From Nitrosomonas sp. (GTDB lineage: Bacteria; Pseudomonadota; Gammaproteobacteria; Burkholderiales; Nitrosomonadaceae), in the NCBI GenBank assembly GCA_021774205.1, contig JAJFJI010000055.1, forward strand, positions 1-17,288: a stretch of DNA of 17,288 nt. The letters are read 5' to 3'. The position numbers and the translations under genes are program-made. Under the pieces are notes generated by a model. That model made no database searches and was not told where the DNA came from. It worked only from the letters and a program-made list of their open reading frames with translations. This document shows, piece after piece, positions 1 to 8,540 of the stretch (position 1 is its first letter; every line of letters begins with the position of its first letter).

Positions 1-1
1 C

Positions 2-2479
2 GCTATTGATACTAATCTGCAAGTGCCATATATTATCAAACCATTGCCTTTTTTTGGTGACAGCGCCACTCTGGCTCACGCAGATGTTGAGTTGGATCGT
101 GATGGTGTGGCTAGGCGGGTTTTTTTGCATGCCGGAATTAACACGCCAAAATGGCCCACAATTGGGCTTGCGCTGGCAAGAAAAGTCAAGAATATTGACG
201 GATATGATCAGCCAGAGCAAATGATCGAAGAGCCTGTAAGCACATTTGGCCGATGGACTCGCGCAGGTGAAGCGATGATTCCGTATATCGGTCCGCCGGG
301 CAGCTTCCGGCAAATTTCCTTTGCACAAATATTTTACGATGAATCCGCGCTTGCAAGTTTGAAAGGTAAGGTCATTTTCGTGGGAATGACGGCAGGTGGA
401 ATGGGAATCCGATTTGCCACGCCAGTTTCACCTGTCAACCGTCAGCCCATGAGTGGTGTTGAATGGCATGCAAATGTTTTTGAAATGTTGCGGCATGATC
501 GTGCTGTTTACCCTGTTTCGAATTTTCTTGCCAGCTTTGTTTCGGTAGCCTGGGTATTGGGGGTGTTGATAATTGTTGGTTTGCTAAAAAAGCCGTTCCC
601 TATGTTAATACTTCTGGTAATGCTTGCTGGCGGTATATTTTGTATTGGCGTTTCACTTAGGTTTTTGCATGTTTGGATTCCGCCGAGTGCGGCTTTAATT
701 GGAACGATGGCAATTTATCCACTATGGAATTGGCGTCAATTCAACGAATACATGCGGTCGTTGATTGTGGCCAGGATGCATTCGAACACTGCTTTGGAAT
801 CAATTGGTGATGGCGTAATTACAACAGATGCGCAGGATAATATCATTCATATGAATAGTGGCGCAGAGAAAATTCTTGGGGTTAGTTTAAATATGATGCG
901 GGGAAAAATACTGCAACATGTACTTGACCTTAGTAGCCGTACACAAGATAGTAAATATGGCGAATTTTTAAAATCAGAATTACCGATTCCCGCGTCTGGT
1001 ACGAGTACGATCCAATGTTGTCTCAAAGCCGCAAGTGGCGATAAACGTACAGTAAGTATAACTCGTCATTTATTGCACGATGATCAAGCTGAATTGGTGG
1101 GGTTTGTGATTGCGATCGCTGATATAACCGACACTATTGAGTTGACTCAGCAAGTTGCTCGTCTGGCAAGTTACGATGCATTGACCGAACTGCCAAATCG
1201 TTCGTTATTGCTTGCCCGATTTGAAGAAATGGCTGTCGTGACAAAAGAAACAGGAAAAGTAATTATTGTTTTTTTTATTACGTTGGACCATTTTAAGAAG
1301 ATCAACGATGCGCTAGGACATCGCGCAGGTGATGCATTGCTGCACGATGTTGCTCAACGCTTGCAACGAGTTGTTGGTAAAGATGATATTTTGGCGCGTT
1401 GGAGCGGCGATGAATTCGTGGTGTTGTTTAATTATCTGCACAATGAGCAAAATGCGTCACAAATGGCGCAAAAAGTACTTGATGTAATCAGGCAACAGTT
1501 CGATATTGATAGGCAAGCGGTTTTTGTTACTGCAAGTATAGGAATATGTTTTTATCCGCGAGATGGTGAGCAAAGTGAAATGGTGTTGGAAAGGGCTGGC
1601 ACGGCGATGTATAGCATCAAAGATGAGGGCGGCAATAATTTTGGTTTCTATTCTCCAGCATCATCTGTTATCTGGACACGTGATCGGCTTGATTTTGAGA
1701 AAGAGCTGCGGTTGGCGTTAGCAAATGGTCATTTGCAGGTATTTTATCAGCCCATTTTTGATGCAAACCAACATCGTATGGCACGAATGGAAGCGCTTGT
1801 TCGCTGGCAGCATCCGGTACGTGGTTTGTTATCGCCCGGTGATTTTATACCGCTCGCAGAACAAACTGGGCTCATCGAGCAGTTAGGAGAAACGGTCCTA
1901 TTATCAGCGTGTATTGCTGCACACGATCTGTTTCGGTCGGGCAAACCGGTTAATGTATCGGTTAATGTTAATCCGCGCCAGCTATTATATGGAAACTTTG
2001 AGCAGACGGTGTCTCAGGTATTACGGCGTACTGAGTTACCTGCCAAATCCCTAATACTCGAAATTACAGAAAATGCTATTGTCAACGATATTGCACGCGC
2101 AAGTGACATGCTGAATAAGATTAAAGAATTAGGTGTTTCAATTGCTGTGGATGACTTTGGAACTGGCTATTCCTCGCTGAGTTTACTTCGCGAGCTGCCA
2201 ATTGATATTTTGAAAATTGACAAATCCTTCATACGTGCATTGGATCAAAACGTTCATGATCTGATGATTACGCAGGCAATTATTGGACTTGGAAAAAATC
2301 TCAGCCTGGCAGTCATTGCAGAAGGGGTCGAAACGCAGCAACAGATGCGAATATTGCTTGATCATCATTGTCACTTACAACAGGGATTCTATTTTAGCCG
2401 ACCTGTTCCTTTTGAATCGCTTGTAAAATTGTTGAGCAATAAAAAATACCCGGATAATTTCAGAAAATTAACTGCTTGA
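2..2479 (+). CDS. CHASE2-PAS-GGDEF-EAL c-di-GMP signalling protein (5' end outside window)
   Basis: The frame is open to the left edge, so the gene starts upstream; residues are counted from the GTG codon at 23. The first ~160 residues match the end of a CHASE2 extracytoplasmic sensor (ADVELDRDGVARRVFL). Three hydrophobic segments follow at ~166-190, 192-214 and 216-233, then a PAS domain at ~253-373, GGDEF at ~383-543 and EAL at ~565-805. The EAL domain keeps EALVRW (590-595), LEITEN, DDFGTGYSS (from 710), LKIDKSF and AEGVET, so c-di-GMP phosphodiesterase activity is expected. The GGDEF signature is SGDEF (461-465), but the first Asp of the usual DxD metal site is Thr420 (ITLDHFKKIND) and the RxxD I-site is absent (GKDD). 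The cyclase half may therefore be weak or only regulatory. The family acts at the inner membrane; the ligand is unknown. Confidence 0.93.
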   Translation, partial: AIDTNLQVPYIIKPLPFFGDSATLAHADVELDRDGVARRVFLHAGINTPKWPTIGLALARKVKNIDGYDQPEQMIEEPVSTFGRWTRAGEAMIPYIGPPGSFRQISFAQIFYDESALASLKGKVIFVGMTAGGMGIRFATPVSPVNRQPMSGVEWHANVFEMLRHDRAVYPVSNFLASFVSVAWVLGVLIIVGLLKKPFPMLILLVMLAGGIFCIGVSLRFLHVWIPPSAALIGTMAIYPLWNWRQFNEYMRSLIVARMHSNTALESIGDGVITTDAQDNIIHMNSGAEKILGVSLNMMRGKILQHVLDLSSRTQDSKYGEFLKSELPIPASGTSTIQCCLKAASGDKRTVSITRHLLHDDQAELVGFVIAIADITDTIELTQQVARLASYDALTELPNRSLLLARFEEMAVVTKETGKVIIVFFITLDHFKKINDALGHRAGDALLHDVAQRLQRVVGKDDILARWSGDEFVVLFNYLHNEQNASQMAQKVLDVIRQQFDIDRQAVFVTASIGICFYPRDGEQSEMVLERAGTAMYSIKDEGGNNFGFYSPASSVIWTRDRLDFEKELRLALANGHLQVFYQPIFDANQHRMARMEALVRWQHPVRGLLSPGDFIPLAEQTGLIEQLGETVLLSACIAAHDLFRSGKPVNVSVNVNPRQLLYGNFEQTVSQVLRRTELPAKSLILEITENAIVNDIARASDMLNKIKELGVSIAVDDFGTGYSSLSLLRELPIDILKIDKSFIRALDQNVHDLMITQAIIGLGKNLSLAVIAEGVETQQQMRILLDHHCHLQQGFYFSRPVPFESLVKLLSNKKYPDNFRKLTA

Positions 2480-2681
2480 TAGATTGCTAACATGGTTAGG
2501 GTGGTTAAATTCGTGTCATTCGTTGTTTAGCATCAACTTGACCAAAATCAAACGAATGTTGCAGACAATTCCTTGATGGAATCTGTTTTTTACGGTTGAT
2601 ATTTTATGGGTAGGCGGTTGGTGTGGTAGCTAACTGATTTAGCTTCATTTATCAATTAGACATGATATAACAGGGATCTTT

Positions 2682-3644
2682 ATGAGAATAATCTTTGTTT
2701 TAGTGACGATACTCGGTCTGGTGGTCATCGGCATGATCACTTTTTGAGCCTGAGAAAGGGTTGTTCTTGTTGCTGGTTGCCGTGCCGTTGATCGCCATTG
2801 GTAGCTAGACATGGTATAGACCAAGCATTCGCTGCGGCGGAATTTTCCATTGCTTGGCCGTGGTCGCTGGTTAATGGAATTTGCGCGTCCGTTTGTGCGG
2901 CATTGATTTAAAATTCCATACGTGCATTGAATCTGGGTGCGAAAATCGGCGGATTTGCGCATAGCACAGGGGAGGGAGGCGTTAGCCCATATCAATTGGA
3001 AAATAATGGAGACTTAATCTGGGAAATTGGAGCCGGTTATTTTGATTGTCGTACTAAAATAGGGCTATTCTGTGAAGAAGCCTTTGCAGCAACAGCTTCG
3101 CATGAAAATATTAGAATGGTTGAAATCAAGTTGTCGCAAGGCGCTAAGCCGGGTCATGGCGGTATTTTGCCGGCAACAAAAAATACGACGGAAATTGCCG
3201 ATATACGTGGTGTAGAACCTTATACGACCGCGTTGTCGCTTTCGGTACATAGTGCTTTTGCTACACCTGTTGAAATGATGGTTTTTTTGCAAAAACTACG
3301 TGATTTGTCTGGTGGTAAGTCGACCGGCTTTAAACTCTGTGTGGGTAGGCCGAGTGAATTTATCTCGCTTTGCCAGGCAATGATAAGAACGGGAATCCGT
3401 CCCGTTTATATTACCGTGGATGGCGCGTAGAGTGGCACCGGAGCGGTGCCATTGGAAATGTCCCACTGGCGTGGCAACTCAGAAAGAAGGTTTGATTAAG
3501 GGGTTAGTGGTCGCAGATAAATCACAGCGTGTGGCGAATGTCCATCAGGGAACGGTCAATGCTTTTCTGGAAATTATCGCTGCGGCGGGTTTGCCTGATA
3601 TGTTGCAGGTTAACCGAACGCATGTAGTAGGGATTACTTATTGA
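2682..3644 (+). pseudogene. Decayed FMN-binding glutamate synthase family protein
   Basis: Pieces of one family member appear in order but in broken frames. An N-terminal membrane segment starts at ATG 2682 after a GGGA ribosome site (MRIIFVLVTILGLVVIGM) and stops at 2745-2747. In the next frame FEPEKGLFLLLVAVPLIAIG gives the second membrane segment. A third stretch reads RRNFPLLGRGRWLMEFARP. The sequence then jumps, with roughly 110 family residues missing, to RALNLGAKIGGFAHSTGEGG. This runs as an open frame through KLSQGAKPGHGGILP and GFKLCVGR to ITVDGA and a TAG at 3428-3430. After the TAG the same frame still reads SGTGAVPLE. The expected ~80 residues of FMN-barrel core are then missing, and the C-terminal part resumes in another frame with CPTGVATQ and GLVVADKSQRV, ending at 3644. 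The intact family is about 520-550 residues (from memory). No working enzyme can be made. Confidence 0.88.
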
Positions 3645-4053
3645 AACCCTGGGGTTGTCATAGTGGCGATTCATTTCTTTGTGATTATGGTGATAGAGAT
3701 TTTTAACTATTGGGACTGTATTGCTATGCTTAGCTTTCTATCATCTTGGGTCATACTGGACAATATGAAATTTATTTGATAAAAGTGGGCATGTTGGTGT
3801 AATGGATAAGAATGTCGCAGGATCTTCCTAGTTTGTTGGCGTTTTCTATGTTTGGATATATGAGATATGTACAGATATATGGCATGAGTGCTGGAAATTA
3901 ATTAAATTGCTTATTGCATTGTTTTAATACGTTGCGTACTATTCTGCATGTCGTTTTATAGAGCGTCTACTCTGTATTATCTTACATTCAATGTTGACAG
4001 TTTATTTTTGACCTGTCAGCACATTCTACCCACCAAATGATAGGTAGGTTTAT
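3645..4053. other. Gene-free stretch before the degenerate GGDEF gene
   Basis: I see no coding signal in these 409 bases on either strand. The only structure noted is an inverted repeat, TGACAG (3995-4000) and CTGTCA (4013-4018), separated by 12 bases and lying 36 bases before the next start codon. A TTGACA-like hexamer at 3994-3999 overlaps its left arm, but I could not place a good -10 box at normal spacing. A weak ribosome-binding stretch, TAGGTAGG, sits at 4041-4048. Confidence 0.5.
3995..4018. repeat. Short inverted repeat, possible operator
   Basis: Perfect 6-base arms TGACAG and CTGTCA are separated by 12 AT-rich bases upstream of the membrane GGDEF gene. Arm centres are 18 bases apart, which could suit a dimeric regulator, but arms this short also occur by chance. 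The role is inferred only from position. Confidence 0.25.
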
Positions 4054-4983
4054 ATGCATAGCCAGAATCTCCCGTTTGTTGCTCAGCTGAGGTTTCTTTT
4101 CAAAGAATATGCGGATCGCGCCAATTATATGGTGCTATTAGTCGCGATGTTTGCCGTCCTAATTTTTGATTTGATTTCACCATTGGGTATCGCTGCAGGT
4201 GTGCCCTATGGCATTGTTGTGTTTGGTAGCTTGTGGGTAAGGGGTCGTGCCGTAACCTATGTTATTGCTGCAATGGGGGTAATGTTTACATTGGTTGGTT
4301 ACTATCTGTCGCCTATTGGTTTAAGTCCGGTAAATGCCGTTATTATTAATCGGGTCCTTGCTATATTAGTTATTTTTATCACAGCGATGATGGTTTTTAG
4401 GATAAAAAAAACAGAAGCTGATGTTTCATTATTAAAAACACAATCTGTGGTCGACCCGTTAACACTGACGAATAATCAGCTTGCGTTTGAGCAGGGACTG
4501 GATGGTGAATTTTTCCGCACTAAAAGATATCAGCGGCACTTGTCGATGGCTATTATTGATGTTGATCACTTAACGTTGATTAATGATACCCATGGGTATC
4601 ATTGTGGTGATGATGTCATCAAGAAAGTTGCAAAAGAACTTGAAAGTAATATTAGAAAATGTGATGTTTTGTATCGGTTAGCCGGCGGTAAGTTTGCAAT
4701 TTTATTTACAGAAACAGGGATTGCTGAAGCAAAGCGAGTTGGGGATGCAATTTGTAAAAAAGTTGCGACCAATCTTAAGTTGGAAGAGAAAAATATTACT
4801 ATCAGTATTGGTATCGCAACACTTGAACCAAAAGATCATAAAAGAATGCTATATCGGCGCGCAGAGGAGGCTTTATTATTATCAAAAAATAGTGGCAAAA
4901 ATAAAGTTTCTACCCTGCCGCATATTATCAGGCAAGACAAGTCGAGTGTAGCAGCAATTTTGTCCCGGTCACGATCCAACTAA
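4054..4983 (+). CDS. Membrane protein with degenerate GGDEF domain (AGGKF) and intact I-site
   Basis: The product has 309 residues. The N-terminal ~120 residues hold about four hydrophobic segments (around 25-45, 48-62, 68-90 and 97-118) with no recognised sensor domain, then a GGDEF-fold domain at ~130-290. Fold residues are kept: DPLT, IDVDH (Asp169 and Asp171), INDTHGYHCGDD and SIGIAT. The catalytic signature is AGGKF at 210-214 in place of GGDEF, so the metal- and substrate-binding acidic residues are lost. The c-di-GMP inhibitory site is kept: RKCD at 201-204, exactly five residues before the signature, as in PleD. By analogy with degenerate GGDEF receptors this is more likely a membrane-bound c-di-GMP sensor than a diguanylate cyclase. 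It lies downstream of the CHASE2-GGDEF-EAL gene and the glutamate synthase wreck, with its own upstream gap. Confidence 0.88.
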   Translation: MHSQNLPFVAQLRFLFKEYADRANYMVLLVAMFAVLIFDLISPLGIAAGVPYGIVVFGSLWVRGRAVTYVIAAMGVMFTLVGYYLSPIGLSPVNAVIINRVLAILVIFITAMMVFRIKKTEADVSLLKTQSVVDPLTLTNNQLAFEQGLDGEFFRTKRYQRHLSMAIIDVDHLTLINDTHGYHCGDDVIKKVAKELESNIRKCDVLYRLAGGKFAILFTETGIAEAKRVGDAICKKVATNLKLEEKNITISIGIATLEPKDHKRMLYRRAEEALLLSKNSGKNKVSTLPHIIRQDKSSVAAILSRSRSN

Positions 4984-5020
4984 TTTAACAATTGTCGTTA
5001 ACGCGGTCGTTCTTGAGTCG

Positions 5021-6196
5021 CTAAAAAGGACCCGTTATCTCAAAAGTTACGCCATCTTCAGATTGCCCTGTTTTTCCTCTTTGAGAACTGAAGAAAAGCC
5101 GGGATCCATCCGGGCTAAAGGCTGGTCCGGTTATTTCCGAACGGTCATGGCCGATAACTTGCAACAGAGGATAGACTTCCCCTTGTTTTGGAATAATGAC
5201 AATTTGCATATCACCACCATCTTCGGCGACGAGTAATTCTCCCGCAGTGTTGGCAGTTATATTATCCACGCCAGTTAGCACAGGCTGAATATGTAAGGCG
5301 GCATTATAAATAATGCTAAGGTCGTTATTTTTGATATCATAGGCCCAGACTCGGTCGTCGCCTTTGGTTGTAAAATAAATAACCTCCTGGTGGTACCAGA
5401 TGCCTTCCCCGCCATCAAAATGTGAGCTTTCTTTTATTTGTTTGCGTGTGGGTGTCGAGTTCGCCAATGGGTCCGGCAGCGCATGCCAGCGTAGTTTGCC
5501 CATCCGGCCATTGATGATTTCTGCGACTTCAAGGTAACCATCATCCAGGTCAGGATAACCTTCGGCATTATTTGAATTTGCGGTATAGCGGTACAAACAG
5601 CCATCCGGTTCGTCTTCCGTTAGATAAAGCTGCATATTTTTAGTATCTACTGCAACAGCTTCGTGCTTAAATGAGCCCAGTGCTTTTCTTGCTAGCGCTT
5701 CTTTCTTGCCAAAGGGGTCGCATTCCCATACCTGACCTTTTTCAATTTCTTCGCAAGATAACCATGTTTGCCAGGGCGTGTGGCCACCGGCACAGTTGCG
5801 ACTGGTGTTTGTTAAAATGGGATAGGCATTTATAAGTTTTCCGTTACTGTCGAATCGTAAGGCGCCAACGCCGCCTAATTTTTTTTCCATTTCGCTGTTT
5901 GAAACATAGATCCAGCCGCCATCGGCTGTGGCGAATGTTGCGCCGCCGTCTGGTTCTGCATGCCAATGATAGCCAAACAGATTTTGTCCCGAATAGGCCA
6001 CGACGCGGGAAAAGAATCCTTTTGGTATTCGTATGCCGTTTTTGTCGGGTGGTTGTAACATGCCAATAGAGGGCTGCGCTAATGCTGCTGCTTTGATGGA
6101 TGCTGGAAGCAGGCTATTGCCAACAAAAGCGCTCATGCCCCAAAAACCAAAGCGAAGAAGATCCCGGCGTTTGGGATTAAATAAGTGCTGAGCCAT
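5021..6196 (-). CDS. Tat-exported PhoX-family (DUF839) protein
   Basis: The product has 391 residues. I chose ATG at 6196; a TTG two codons upstream is possible, and no clear Shine-Dalgarno precedes either. The N-terminus has a twin-arginine signal (KRRDLLRFG, Arg10-Arg11) followed by a hydrophobic stretch to about residue 40, so folded export is expected. PhoX-type motifs follow: NCAGGHTPWQTWLSCEE at 134-150 (with the family's conserved Cys at 135), SFKHEA at 175-180, TEDEPDGCLYRY at 193-204, EGIWY, and a C-terminal beta-propeller-like stretch with SPDGSRLFFSSQRG. PhoX enzymes are periplasmic Ca/Fe-dependent phosphomonoesterases. This protein belongs to the shorter branch of the family, whose substrate is not established, so phosphatase activity is inferred. 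The gene is 78 bases beyond the pgl-like gene on the same strand and may be a separate transcript. It converges on the GGDEF gene. Confidence 0.85.
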   Translation of the reverse strand: MAQHLFNPKRRDLLRFGFWGMSAFVGNSLLPASIKAAALAQPSIGMLQPPDKNGIRIPKGFFSRVVAYSGQNLFGYHWHAEPDGGATFATADGGWIYVSNSEMEKKLGGVGALRFDSNGKLINAYPILTNTSRNCAGGHTPWQTWLSCEEIEKGQVWECDPFGKKEALARKALGSFKHEAVAVDTKNMQLYLTEDEPDGCLYRYTANSNNAEGYPDLDDGYLEVAEIINGRMGKLRWHALPDPLANSTPTRKQIKESSHFDGGEGIWYHQEVIYFTTKGDDRVWAYDIKNNDLSIIYNAALHIQPVLTGVDNITANTAGELLVAEDGGDMQIVIIPKQGEVYPLLQVIGHDRSEITGPAFSPDGSRLFFSSQRGKTGQSEDGVTFEITGPF

Positions 6197-6274
6197 AATC
6201 AAAAAATTATTTGTTAAATATACTCGTTATTTTGAACGTTATTGTTGCTTATGAAAAGTGTTTATGCAGATTAT

Positions 6275-6961
6275 TTAAGCGTTGTCAGTTTCAAAAATCA
6301 TAATCGGTGAATGGCTGCGTTGCATTAACCAGGAAAGTGGGATTTGTTGGTCGGGGGGGGCGCTGGTTAATTTATCAATGAGGCGTCTTTTTTTGCTACC
6401 AGTTACAACCACAGCGATGTTTCTGCTGTCGGCAAGCGTCGTGAGGGCTAGGCTGATGCGTGGCGAGGGGGCAATGGGTGGTTCAGCGGAGAGACACAAA
6501 TGAGGGGTCGTTAGATCTGGATTCATAGCAGGAAACAAAGAGGCGATGTGGCCATCTTCACCCAGACCTAGTACCGTCAGGTCAAATGGTAGTGGCATAT
6601 TGGAAAGGCGTTTGTGTACGGTTTCAATGGCTTGTGAAGGGTGGCTGTGATGGGTTTTTAGTCCAACAAAACTGGCAGATTCAAGCATATGTGTTAAAAA
6701 GTGTTCTGTTACCAGACGTTCATTGGATGCAGCTGTTTTTGTATCTACCCAGCGCTCATCACTTAACGTCACCGTGACATCCTGCCAGCGCAGAGGTTGT
6801 CGGGCAAGTAACGGCAGGTAATGGCGTGGCGTATTGCCACCTGGGACGACCAGACTTGCTTTTCGATTCTTGGCCAGGGCATCATGTAATATTGAAGCGG
6901 AATAATCCGCAAAATCAGCGGCAAGCTGATTAAGGTTAGCGCAGGCGTGTCGTTGAATCAT
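6275..6961 (-). CDS. pgl: 6-phosphogluconolactonase (DevB/SOL type)
   Basis: The product has 228 residues, normal for bacterial DevB-type lactonases. Motifs are VVPGGNTP (38-45), VTLSDERWV (64-72), SNERLV (79-84) and LGLGEDGHIASLFP (131-144); all match the family, which hydrolyses 6-phosphogluconolactone in the oxidative pentose phosphate pathway. The ATG overlaps the stop of the upstream HAD gene as ATGA, so translation is coupled and this is the last gene of the six-gene minus-strand operon. There is no glucose-6-phosphate dehydrogenase or other pentose-phosphate gene beside it. It could therefore open the lactone of another sugar acid made by the operon, but that is inference. The coding strand carries a run of eight C near codon 200 (6353-6360). 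Confidence 0.87.
   Translation of the reverse strand: MIQRHACANLNQLAADFADYSASILHDALAKNRKASLVVPGGNTPRHYLPLLARQPLRWQDVTVTLSDERWVDTKTAASNERLVTEHFLTHMLESASFVGLKTHHSHPSQAIETVHKRLSNMPLPFDLTVLGLGEDGHIASLFPAMNPDLTTPHLCLSAEPPIAPSPRISLALTTLADSRNIAVVVTGSKKRRLIDKLTSAPPDQQIPLSWLMQRSHSPIMIFETDNA
6353..6360. repeat. G8/C8 homopolymer inside the pgl-like gene
   Basis: Eight consecutive G on the + strand (C on the coding strand) encode part of Ser-Ala-Pro-Pro-Asp near residue 200 of 228. Loss or gain of one base would replace the last ~28 residues. Runs of this length can be prone to slippage, but a single sequence cannot show variation. Confidence 0.6.
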
Positions 6962-7599
6962 GTTGCTAGTGTACGTAGATCCGGAACCGTTGCGACATCA
7001 GTAGGAAAGATATTCTGGTCGTCCGGGTGCACACGCCCAAGAAATGCGATGCCATTAGATTGCGCGCTTTCATAATCAACCAAGGCGTCGCCAATCATTA
7101 GTACCGATTCAGGTTCTAATCCATGCTTGGATAAAATTTCAGCAACTAATGTTTGCTTTGGTATCGGTGCGCCGCGTACTTCAACGAAATAGGGCGCCAA
7201 ATGTCGCTTTTCGACTATCGTTTTAAGCTCGATTTCCGGCGTGCCAGAAGCAACGAACAGTGGAATTCTGGCGCTTTCTCGTTGAATTAATTCCGTCGCG
7301 CCAGGTACGGCTTTACATGAAATCACTGCTTCCACTACTAGTTTTGAGAACTGTCGGTCCAATTTCTGTTCCGCTTCTGGCGTCAGGGGCGATTTGCCCA
7401 GCAAATGCTGTTGAACATAGTGAAATTTATGGTAGCGTGACAAGCCGCCATTTTGTTTGTGATAGTCGACAGCCGCCGCGGCAATATCGTTGCCATACGA
7501 CCGGTAAAGATCTGCGAAGGCTTGTGTCTTGATTTTTCCGGACTCTACAACAACACCGTCAAAATCAAAAATAATGGCTTGCCAGTCTGCTTTATTCAT
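6958..7599 (-). CDS. HAD-superfamily phosphatase (HAD-IA type)
   Basis: The product has 213 residues from ATG 7599; the frame is open further upstream, but that part only overlaps the epimerase gene. Motif I is FDFDGVVVES (nucleophile Asp12, acid Asp14). Motif II is VASGT (Ser118-Gly119-Thr120), the motif III Lys is probably Lys148, and motif IV is IGDALVDYESA (Asp171 and Asp175). A helical cap separates motifs I and II, as in phosphoglycolate-phosphatase-like enzymes. The start is seven bases after the epimerase stop, and the stop overlaps the pgl start (ATGA). In this operon the likely job is to remove phosphate from a sugar-acid phosphate, as KdsC does in Kdo synthesis, although KdsC belongs to a different HAD subgroup. 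The substrate cannot be told from sequence. Confidence 0.85.
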   Translation of the reverse strand: MNKADWQAIIFDFDGVVVESGKIKTQAFADLYRSYGNDIAAAAVDYHKQNGGLSRYHKFHYVQQHLLGKSPLTPEAEQKLDRQFSKLVVEAVISCKAVPGATELIQRESARIPLFVASGTPEIELKTIVEKRHLAPYFVEVRGAPIPKQTLVAEILSKHGLEPESVLMIGDALVDYESAQSNGIAFLGRVHPDDQNIFPTDVATVPDLRTLAT

Positions 7600-7606
7600 T
7601 CTGAAC

Positions 7607-8536
7607 CTACGCTCTGTTATCCGTGGTGGACGGAGTCGCTTCACCTTCTTCTTTGGTCTGATGCAGGTTTTGATGAATATCCCTGAGGCAGTCCAGCAAC
7701 CCCTGGCCCAGGTCAACATGTTCGTTGAGCACCAGTTTTCGACCGATACGTGGTTGGAAAGCGTAAGGGGTTGCCTCATAATGGTGTACGGCATTTGCGT
7801 CGATAAAATGCAATGTAACCGGCCAGGGTAGAATTTCCGAGACCATGGTCATTACGTCCTTGATACGTAACTTTTCCTGTCCGGTCAAAATCAAATGCCG
7901 GTTGGCAAATTCAGGCGCTAGTACTTGTACGCTTAGTCGCGCCGCATCTTCGACATGAATATATTCGCGGAGGGCATCGCCGCTGCCTCGGTAGGTTATG
8001 GTATGTTGCTCAACAGCTTCAGAAAGCATCCGATAAATGCCATTGCGTTTGTCAGCGCGTCTGCCGTAGAGGGAGCCGTAGCGTAATATATTGTATTCCA
8101 GTCCATAACGATCATGATAGGTTTCGGTAAAACGTTCTGCTGCTTGTTTGCTGGCGCGATAGAAGGAGCCGGATTCTGAATACACATAAACGCTGCTGGC
8201 AAAGACGAAGCGTTGTACGCCTGCCTGGCGGGCTGCTTCAAGTGCATGCATGTTGCCTAGTACATTGATGGTTGCTGTTTCGATTGGCTTGTTATGCGCT
8301 TCATCAATATCTGCAATGGCGGCAAAATTATAGGCTACGGTAGCCCCTTTGGTTGCTTCGACTAGTTGATCAAGATTCATGATATCTCCAACAATCATTT
8401 CCTGATCGTGTCGCTGGTAGAGGGATGGTTTGGTGTCGAATAGTCGTACATGATAGCCCGCTTCGGATAATGCTTCAGCCACATGACTGCCGAGAAAACC
8501 GCCGGCGCCAAAAACAATCGCAATCTTTTTGGACAT
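7607..8536 (-). CDS. NAD-dependent sugar epimerase/dehydratase (extended SDR)
   Basis: The product has 309 residues from ATG 8536 (MSKKIAIVFGAGGFLG), which puts the Rossmann motif GAGGFLG at residues 10-16 as in relatives. A start at 8557 (seven residues longer, overlapping the dehydrogenase gene by 17 bases) is also possible. Asp34 ends the second beta strand, favouring NAD. The catalytic triad region shows ASSVYVYS (113-120) and YRASK (Tyr126, Lys130), followed by LRYGSLYG and REYIHVEDAA, typical of nucleotide-sugar epimerases and dehydratases. The usual substrates are nucleotide-activated hexoses; the substrate here is not evident. The gene sits four bases after the 2-hydroxyacid dehydrogenase stop in the same operon. 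The last ~20 residues are polar and probably a loose tail. Confidence 0.87.
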   Translation of the reverse strand: MSKKIAIVFGAGGFLGSHVAEALSEAGYHVRLFDTKPSLYQRHDQEMIVGDIMNLDQLVEATKGATVAYNFAAIADIDEAHNKPIETATINVLGNMHALEAARQAGVQRFVFASSVYVYSESGSFYRASKQAAERFTETYHDRYGLEYNILRYGSLYGRRADKRNGIYRMLSEAVEQHTITYRGSGDALREYIHVEDAARLSVQVLAPEFANRHLILTGQEKLRIKDVMTMVSEILPWPVTLHFIDANAVHHYEATPYAFQPRIGRKLVLNEHVDLGQGLLDCLRDIHQNLHQTKEEGEATPSTTDNRA

Positions 8537-8540
8537 TACT

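Noticed and set aside
2487..2499. Inverted repeat CTAAC-ATG-GTTAG just after the GGDEF-EAL gene, as a terminator
   Set aside because: Five-base arms with a three-base loop, low GC and no T-run; too weak to call.
4983..5021. TTAAC/GTTAA palindrome between the convergent GGDEF and PhoX genes, as a bidirectional terminator
   Set aside because: Arms of five bases and no T-tract on either strand.
7600..7794. Longer N-terminus for the HAD phosphatase
   Set aside because: The extra 65 residues are out-of-frame epimerase coding sequence. The HAD motif I begins 10 residues after the ATG at 7599, as in relatives.
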